In this document: positions 56,850 to 64,000 of the stretch, piece by piece
Position numbering within the stretch: position 1 is the stretch's first letter
Layout of the letters: the number at the start of each line of letters is the position of its first letter
Assembly: GCF_000005505.3 (NCBI RefSeq)
Contig: NC_016133.3
Location: forward strand, 9,362,001 to 9,426,000
DNA length: 64,000 nt
Reading direction: 5' to 3'
Source of the DNA: Brachypodium distachyon
Lineage: Eukaryota; Streptophyta; Magnoliopsida; Poales; Poaceae
Made by a program: the position numbers and the translations under genes
Notes under the pieces: model-generated
Seen by the model: only the letters and a program-made list of their open reading frames with translations
Database searches by the model: none
Told to the model about the DNA's origin: nothing

Positions 56850-58312
56850 GTGCTAGTTCTAGTCGCGGAGGGAGAAAAGGAACCAAGAAAGCCTCCAGTA
56901 GGGGGCTTACCAAGGCTCAAAGGCAGCAGATTATCAATGAAGAGTATGAGCGTCCTCGCAAGGCTCCTCGCACTAGCAGAGATCCAACCCCTCCACCACC
57001 ACCTGCTCCTAAGAGGATTGATAAATGGCACCCTCAAGATTTTGTGGTGGAAAGGAACAAGAACCCTTATCCTGAGGATATGGAAGTCAACACCGGTATC
57101 GAGATTGGAAGGAACTTTTATACGGACTTTCAAGAACAGATTTTCAATGAGAAGTATAGGAAAGGTGGAGAGATCAACCTTGTGGTGCAACATCACATTG
57201 ATGTGGATCATATGAGAGATAAGTGCTACTTTGATGAGGCTTATCAGATTTGTGAGAACCTTGGCTTGCTCCCTATCATGCAATTAAAGCAAGACTTTGA
57301 TCCACACCTTGTTGCTCAATTCTTTGCCACCGTGCACTTTCATGAGGATGAGGATTGGACCATCACTTGGATGTCTAATGATTGCATCTACAGCTGCACT
57401 TGGGATGAGTTTGGTGCCGTTCTAGGTTACCGCAACCGTGGTTGGATTGTCTCTCGCACTGGCACTGGAGTGACAAAGGATGACATGGCTCACCTGTACA
57501 TTCCGGGAAGAGCCGAGGCTGGTAAGTCCAAAGCTCTCTTGCCCACTTATGACATCATGCACCGGGTGTATCGGAACACCGTTGCTTGTCGTAGTGGCAA
57601 CTTGGATCAGATTCATGGTACATGGTTGATTTGCTCATCATGACACATTAGAAGAAGGATTCTAATGAGAAGCTGAACGTAATGAATTTCTTTTGGCATG
57701 AGATGTTTGCTGTGACTATTCAAAGAAAGACTCCTACCTTTGCTCCCTATGTGATGGCTTTGATCCTCTCCAAGATTGTCTTGCCACCTACTTTTAGATT
57801 CACCATTCAGACTGCTAGGAAGTTGTTGGTCAAGGAACATGCCAAGTCAAGGTATGGAGATGATGATGAGACTGATGAAGAGGAGGCTGCTGACGATGAG
57901 ACCGAAGATGAGGACTATGTGGTCCAAACCCGTAGCAAAGCCAAAGCAAAAGGCAAGAGGGCCGAGAAGAAGAAGAAGAATAAGAGTAAGAAAGAGAGTT
58001 GGATGGCTGCACTTCATCGCAAGCTTGGTCAGCTATTTTGCATCCATAAAGATCGTGAGCACATGTTGTATAAGCTACACTCCACTAGCAAGGAGATTTT
58101 GCCGCACCCAGAAGGCCACTTATGAGAAATTGGACATTCCCTTCACGAGCTCAGGGTGTGAGGCTGAGACTACTCCAGAGGATGAATGGCGCTCTGAGAG
58201 CACTGCAAAGTGGGAAGAGCGCTTGACCTTTGCAACCACCCCTTCAGCATCCAGTGAAGATGAAGATGAAGAAGAAGAAGAAGAAGAAGAAGAGGGCAGC
58301 AGCGACGAGTGA
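56850..58312 (+). pseudogene. Extra ORF of SIRE/Maximus-like copia, downstream of pol
   Basis: A Lys/Arg- and Pro-rich start (EYERPRKAPRTSRDPTPPP) leads into WHPQDFVVERNKNPYPED, a folded-looking region with DFDPHLVAQFFATVHF and EFGAVLGYRNRGW, then after a frameshift (about 57620-57680) FFWHEMFAVTIQRKTPTF and an acidic and Lys-rich tail. A second frameshift near 58100 leads to TTPEDEWRSESTAKWEERL and a poly-Glu end encoded by a GAA microsatellite (58259-58293). Plant SIRE/Maximus elements carry an extra, sometimes env-like, ORF here. I see no signal peptide or membrane segment in this copy, so an envelope role is not supported. Sense and position are clear; function is not. Confidence 0.65.
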
Positions 58313-59125
58313 TCCCCTGGCTCCTACTTTGTGTGCTCCTTGGGACGTTCTTCCCTTTTTGGTGTGTCTTTGATGCCAAAGGGGGAGAGTAGTTATAGGA
58401 GTTAGAGTAGTGCGGGGATTTGCATGGTTTTATTGCTCGTATTTGAACTTTTTGTGAGTTTGTAAGACTTAATGTGTGTGAAATACCCTTCGTGGTATTT
58501 GTGTGAGACATGGTGAACCTTTATGCATGGTTGGTTTTTTCTAGTCACTATTTTGTGTTGTGTGTTGCTATATTTGTGGCGTGCTTTATTCTATATGAAT
58601 TTACTATGCAATGTGACTAATTGACTAAATCATGTCTTACTAATCTTGTGTGGAGATGTTGTTTATTTGAGCCCTTATAGATTTGCTCCATCTCAAGATC
58701 TCATTGCAAATGTAATTTGTCAATTTGTGGGTTTATCTAACTCATGTAGCTTCTTGGAAGCTTTGCTATGTTTTGTGATACATAAATTCCATGAGTGATT
58801 CATTCTTACCCTTGTGCCTCGAGGAGGTATGATCTTCATTATACTTGAATGAATCATTCATATCCTTGTGAAGAGCAAGTTGAAATATCTTTAATCCTTT
58901 GCAATTGAGTATTAGCTTATAAAATCTAGAGGGAGTGTTGATCCTAACTTATATATGCACTGTGCATTCCAACAGCAAAATTTAAATAGTGCATAGAGCT
59001 AGGGGGAGCCCGCCTATATTTTATTTGCTAAGGGTTGAGCCTATTGCATATGTTTACTAAGCCTTATTGATATACCTTTATTTGCAAATCTTTGTGTTGT
59101 CATCAAGCACCAAAAAGGGGGAGAT
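58313..59125 (+). other. 3' non-coding part of the Maximus-like copia with polypurine tract
   Basis: No frame of note. The polypurine tract AAAAAGGGGGAGAT at 59112-59125 directly precedes the 3' LTR; similar purine strings (AAAGGGGGAGAG near 58378, TAGGGGGAGC near 59000) may be secondary tracts. Confidence 0.7.
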
Positions 59126-60435
59126 TGAAAGGGCATTTTGATCCCTAATGAGTTTTGGTGTTAATGACAAATTTATATGTGGACTAACCGTATGCTAAGT
59201 GTTTTCAGAAATTATATAGAATCAAGCAAAACGGTTCGTTGCCCTCAAAGGAAAGAAGCGTAGAAGGATTTACGGCTTTTTATTTATATTGAGTCGTAGG
59301 AAAATCCGTACTATAAAGAGGGAGTCCATCTGGGAAGGCTTGGGTGAATCAATTTCACTTACACACAACCACCAAATTGCACCCACCAGATAGCCTCAAT
59401 CCCACCGGTGAAGATTAGTTAAAACCTATTCTTGAACCAAAGAGTTCTGCCAGTTTTTCTGTCCAGGGTGGCAGTACCGGTCATCCCAGGCCGGTAGTAC
59501 CGGTCGCGGTAGTACTGCCCCGGTACCGCACCAGTGCTATGAGGTAGCAAAACACTACTGACATATAGCGGCACTGGTATGGTACCGGTGCTGCACTACC
59601 GCTCGCGGTAGTACCGCTTGAGCTAGCGGTAGTACCGCCCTGTGCAGAAATTGCACATAACGCAGAAATCGGGGATCCCTATAAAAGGGGGCCTCCGTCC
59701 CCAACGGTTTAAGGCTTCATTCTTGAAAGCGTTCTTCACCTCCAAAGCTTCAAATCTCGAGATCTCTCTCCCTAGTGCTTTCCCGTAGCTAATACTTTGA
59801 GGAAGGGTTCAGAAGAGCTCGATCTAGGGTTTCACCAAATCAAAAGTTGATTCCCCTCGTTTTTCTTGGTGGATTTTGTTACTCTTGGGATTTTGGGATC
59901 CCTAGCCGGAAGGTGTCTCCAATCTTGTGAGGAGGTGTTTGAGGATTTGGGAAGGAGCTTCCAATTTAGTTGTGGATTCGTGCCCTTCTCCTTGTTTGCA
60001 AAGGTTCGGCGTTCGCCTTCAAGGAAGCCATTAGTGGAACTCACTTCGCCTTTGTGGTGTTGTGAGAGCTCATCCCACCTTTATGGTGTGGTGAGTTGGA
60101 GAATAGAGTGAGCCTTTTTGGCGTCTCTCCATTTGTGGTAGAGCACTCCTCCAAACGAAGACGTACACCGATCCAAATAGGTGAAACTCCGGTGAAATCT
60201 TCGTTTTCCCGTGTGGTATCATACTTGCCCCTTTACTTACTTGTTTTACTTCATTGTCTATACTTTGCTTCGGCTAGTGCTTCGGCTAGTGCACTTCATA
60301 CTAGGGTTGCATTCCTGTTAGAGAATTTAGTGAACCCTAAGATTAAGTGTTTGTATCTTTCAAGAAAAAAAATTAAAAAGTAAAATTTGTTAGTTGCCTA
60401 TTCACCCCCCTCTAGTCGACCATACCGATCTTTCA
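59126..60435 (+). repeat. 3' LTR of the Maximus-like copia
   Basis: 1310 bp. It differs from the 5' LTR by many substitutions and several small indels, including a deletion near 59918 (loss of the CTTCAAGCACT segment), so the element is much older than the full-length copia at 21387. Confidence 0.88.
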
Positions 60436-60440
60436 AAAGG

Positions 60441-60828
60441 GCAGGCACGTGGCATGCCGCGAGCCGGCCACGCGTGCCACGGTGTGGCCCCCCTGTCGGG
60501 CCTTTGCCGGCATTCGGGGAAAAAGCCGCCGGCAAAGGGCGGGCACGTGGCACGATCTGGTGCGTGCCCGCGCTTAGCCTTTGCCGGGGGCCAGGACTGT
60601 GGCCGCCGACAAAGGGTATTTTTTTTGTTTTTTTTATCGCAGCAATTTGAAATATTTTCACAGCACATATATACAGATATATACTCATCCACATTATAGC
60701 AATACATCCACACAAAATCATAGACGCATCCACGTAACGCATTCACATCACAATTGACATCTCATGAAAGACCGAAACATCACATATCTCACAACAAAAG
60801 TATTACAAGTGTTCCTCACATGGTAGCA
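60441..60828. mobile_element. CACTA transposon, continued
   Basis: Subterminal TTTGCCGGCATTCGG and GCCGCCGGCAAAGG repeats continue from 41683, then an AT-rich part with ATCCACA-type repeats typical of CACTA interiors. It is interrupted at 60829 by an LTR. Confidence 0.65.
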
Positions 60829-61543
60829 TGTAACATCCCATTTTTTCAAAACCCTTCATATGAATTGCATTTCATCAGCATCATGTCACCTTTGCATTTA
60901 ATCACATTTAAAACCCTTAAGTGTAACTCAGAAAACCCATTAACAAAAGTACTTTTATTTGGATCTGGCTTTCTTCTTACTTTTGGTTAATTGCATTTTA
61001 ACCCATGAGGGTTTTAGCATAAAAAGGGGTTTAATGCATTTATAAAGCTACCCCATATCTTGGCATTTGAATTTGATTTGAATCACAAATTATTTTTAAT
61101 AGCTAGAAAGCCCTAAAGGCTAGTTTATAGGCAAAAATATTTTTTAAAATATTTTATTTTGAGGGAATTCTTGTCCCAAAAAGTTGAATCATATGAAAAT
61201 ACGATTTTACAAATTTTGTTGAAAATTATTTGGTTTAAATTGGAGCTTTGAATCAAAATTGGTATTCAAAAACAGAAATAGAAAAGGAAAAAAGAAATGA
61301 AGAAAAAAAAAGAAACATCGGCCGGCCCGGCCAAATGGGCTGAACCGGCGCACTCACCTGAGCCCGACCGAGCCGGCCCAGCCCACGCGCTGCCCGTGCC
61401 GATGACAGGTGGACCCCACTGTCAGGCCCCCGTCTTCGTCTCCAACTGCCTCCTCTTTCCCCGGCCACGACCGCGTTCGAACCGGCCACGACTCCTCCCG
61501 ATTTCTCCTGCCACGCAGCCCCACTTTCGAATTGGAGCGCGTC
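60829..61543 (+). mobile_element. LTR C, truncated by a further insertion
   Basis: Begins TGTAACATCCCATTTTTTC, followed by GCATCATGTCACC and the purine-rich then GC-rich series seen in LTRs A and B, including a GACAGGTGGACCCCACTGTC palindrome (about 61404). It stops where the next LTR starts at 61544. Confidence 0.6.
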
Positions 61544-63366
61544 TGTAACATCCCAAAAATTTCAAACTTTCACATGTGCATTGCATCCATGAGCATCATG
61601 CCACAATTGCATGTTTGAATTCTAATTTGAATCTCAAAAGGCTTTGAAAAGATTTTTATTTCAATTTAAACCCTAGGGTTTACACCCATTTGAGCTTTGG
61701 ATCTTCAAACCAATAAGGTTTATTTATAAAAGGGGTTTATTGCATAAATAAGCTATCCCATAATTTTTGGATAATTATTTGGAGTTGGAAAACTATTTTA
61801 TTTAAATAGTGATATAGCCCTAAAGGTATTTATAGGGCAAATGTATTTTTATATATTTTATTTTGAGGGGAAATTACTCCCAAAAGTTGAATCATGATAA
61901 AACATGATTTTACAAATTTTCTGGAATTTATTTGGACCAATTTGGAGTTCAAAATCAAAAGACATCAAAGAAATAAGAAAAACAGAAAAAAGAAAAGGCT
62001 AAAAGAAAAAAGAAGGGAAAGAACCGGACCGGCCCGGTCAAATGGGCCGAACCGGCCCAGAAAACCGACCGCGCCCAAACCAACCCGCGTGTGCGCCCGC
62101 TCCCACTGACGCGTGGGACCCACGGGTCAGGGTCTTCGTCTTCGTTTGGAAACCGCCCGTCAGGGCGCGACGCGCGCGCGCCGTGGCCGCCACCATCCGC
62201 GCCACCCGTCAGCTCCGAACTTCCCGCGATCTGCCTCCCGCACCCCTATAAAGAGCGCCATGCCCGCTCTCTTTCCCCCTTTTCCCCACTGCCGATTGCG
62301 CTACCGAATCGCCTCGATTCCTCGCCGGAGAAGCCCGCCGCCGCCACCGTCTTTGGCTCATCGCCGGTGACCAAAAGGTCAATGGACGCCGCCTCCTTCC
62401 CCACTTCTTTGTGCGCGTTTGGACGCGATCCGTGCTTCTTTTGGTGACTTGTAGCGCCCGGACGCCCCCCGCCGCCGCTCGCCACAGCTCGAACCGCGCC
62501 GCCGCGACCCGTCGTCGTCCTAGGCGACAGCACGGACCACGTCGTGCCGTGCCCTCCGCGTCCCTGACTCCGCACCGCCCCCGACGATGACCTCCCGGCG
62601 AGCGCCGGAGCACCGCCCGCCGTCCCGCGCCGCCGGACCCCTAGCGCCGCCACGGTGAGCCCATGCTCGATCTCGACTGTCCATTCTTCACCAACGGCCG
62701 AGATTAGATAGTTTTAATCCTTAAAGCGAACCGGTATCGTCCAATAGGATAGCGACACGTGGCTCTGTGTAAATAAAAACGAGAATAAAATTTTAATCCC
62801 GGAATTGATTTAATTGGCACTTTTGCAGAAAGGCCCCTGTAACTTCAAAAGATTATAACTTTTAAACCCTTTGGCCTAATTTGACAAACTTGACCTTTTT
62901 GGAAAGCTCTCAACATGTAGAATCTTTTGGCACTGTTTAAATTTAAATTTGAATATTTGAATCACAGTCAATTTACAGAATAGTGTTGGATGCCATTTAA
63001 TTCATAACTAATTATTTAGAAGTCCTTTTTAATCGAAACCAGTGCCCAAAAATTTGTTTTTTTATCCTCTGTCCATTAGGACAGAGAAATAAATATTTTG
63101 AATTAAATTAATTGGCTGATGACAATAAAACCTTGTATTAGGGATTTAATCCCTTGTTTTTGCATTATGTTTTTAAACCTAATGCATTTGTTTTAATTGC
63201 TAATGCTTAGGATCAGTTGATCACCCAAATAAAATAAACCAAATCGTGTCACATTCTTGCATCGCATCATGGCATATTTACCTTGTATTGGATTGTGTGT
63301 TTATATGTGTGTATGTTTGCTTCGTTTAGATTATCCGGAGAGCAACATGTGTGTTGTGAAGAGTGT
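61544..63366 (+). mobile_element. LTR A, second copy, inserted in LTR C
   Basis: Begins TGTAACATCCCAAAAATTTC and is collinear with 46474-48200 (CATCATGCCACAATTGCATG, the GAAAAACAGAAAAA string, the GC-rich core, ATCACCCAAATAAAATAAAC). It breaks off after GAAGAGTG (63359-63366), where related sequence continues in the opposite orientation. Confidence 0.65.
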
Positions 63367-63379
63367 ATATCAAACTACG

Positions 63380-64000
63380 CACTCTTCGCAACAACAATGA
63401 TTACACTCCACACAATCTAAAATAAAAGGAACACACACAATAAACACAACACTCAATACAAAATCATGCCATGATGCATATGCTATGATGATGCACAACG
63501 AAGGTTACTTCTAAAGTAAAAAGTTTCGTTTTCCGTTTTGAAAAGTTTTTCAAATGATGGACAGATTATACAACATCAAAGTGGTGATTAATATGCAAGA
63601 AACATGGATAGGGTTTAAAACAAAAGATTGTGCGGCTTTTGTAACATAGAGCAATATTTAACTTGCATGCCATGATTATACACAAAATAATTTCTTTTCT
63701 GGTCCTAATGGATAGAGAACAAGTTTAAATAATTTTACAGCAAGATAACATGTTCAAAACTATTTTGAAACAATTCATTCGAAATTTAAACCCTAAACCA
63801 CCATTCTGTAAATAGCTACTGTCTAAGTTATTTAAAACTGAAAATAAACAGTGCCAAAATTTTCGACACGTTGTGACGATTCAAGAAAGGTGTGGATCGT
63901 AAATTTTGGACAAACGGTTTAAAAGATATGGGGTTTTGAAGTTGTAGGGGCTTTTCTGCAAAATTGCATTATCCAATCCGGCCGAATTAAAATAAAATAA
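63380..64000 (-). mobile_element. Inverted LTR copy facing the previous one
   Basis: From CACTCTTCGC at 63380 the plus strand is the reverse complement of a diverged relative of about 62740-63366, for example TTTTCTGCAAAA near 63952 opposite CACTTTTGCAGAAAGG near 62818. The two arms are clearly different copies, not a recent perfect palindrome. It runs off the window. Confidence 0.6.

Larger units (their letters stand above)
41684..60435 (+). mobile_element. SIRE/Maximus-like copia retrotransposon, nested and decayed
   Basis: LTRs at 41684-43003 and 59126-60435 start TGAAAAGGCATTT/TGAAAGGGCATTT and end GATCTTTCA. The 5-bp duplication AAAGG flanks both sides (41679-41683, 60436-60440). The interior has a primer site, gag, pol in copia order, and an extra acidic ORF after RNase H, as in the SIRE/Maximus lineage. 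A 6.9-kb long-LTR element (46474-53417) sits in the integrase region. Without it the copia is about 11.8 kb. Several stops and frameshifts make it non-autonomous. Confidence 0.88.

Noticed and set aside
56850..58312. Calling the extra copia ORF an envelope gene
   Set aside because: Position suggests it, but no signal peptide, fusion-like or membrane segment is visible in this copy.

Overview
This is nuclear DNA of a large-genome grass, most likely Triticeae (wheat, Aegilops or barley type). The evidence is the density of Stowaway miniature elements, nested copia and long-LTR retrotransposons, CACTA and PIF/Harbinger DNA transposons, and four plant-type nuclear loci with introns. Nothing in it looks bacterial or organellar, and no rRNA, tRNA gene or CRISPR array is visible.

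Layout. 1-6860 is gene-poor: a degenerate 188-bp tandem repeat, a broken RNase H-like fragment split by a short retroposon, several Stowaway MITEs, and a tandem duplication in which one copy carries a MITE and the other keeps the empty site. 7077-10032 is a small gene island. An intronless OSTC-type oligosaccharyltransferase subunit (minus strand) lies head-to-head with an eight-exon gene (plus strand). My splice model gives that second gene an N-terminal PHD finger followed by two PLATZ-like zinc-binding domains, an architecture I do not recognise as standard.

11478-19983 is a complete PIF/Harbinger (Pong-like) transposon with TAA target duplication, a DDE transposase gene with frameshifts, an intact Myb-like accessory gene, and a 3.5-kb solo LTR inserted just after that gene. 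20562-29383 is a small Harbinger-type element that received a full-length copia retrotransposon (21387-29347) with an open 1313-codon gag-pol and almost identical LTRs, so a very recent insertion. 29503-30326 is a hAT-like element with its own nested MITE.

33842-40950 is a second gene island. It holds a TFIIIB B'' (BDP1)-like gene whose SANT region is well preserved but whose 5' half is disrupted, and an intact three-exon F-box/LRR/FBD gene. From 41417 to the end the window is one nest: a CACTA element interrupted by a SIRE/Maximus-like copia (41684-60435), itself interrupted by a long-LTR element (46474-53417) that contains a second LTR with primer-binding site and a spliced gag-like gene. 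The remaining CACTA sequence is then cut by further LTRs of the same long-LTR group, the last two meeting head-to-head at about 63373.

The host genes do not form a pathway. They act in ER N-glycosylation, chromatin/transcription, RNA polymerase III initiation and ubiquitin ligase targeting. The rest records successive transposition, and several insertions can be ordered from target duplications.
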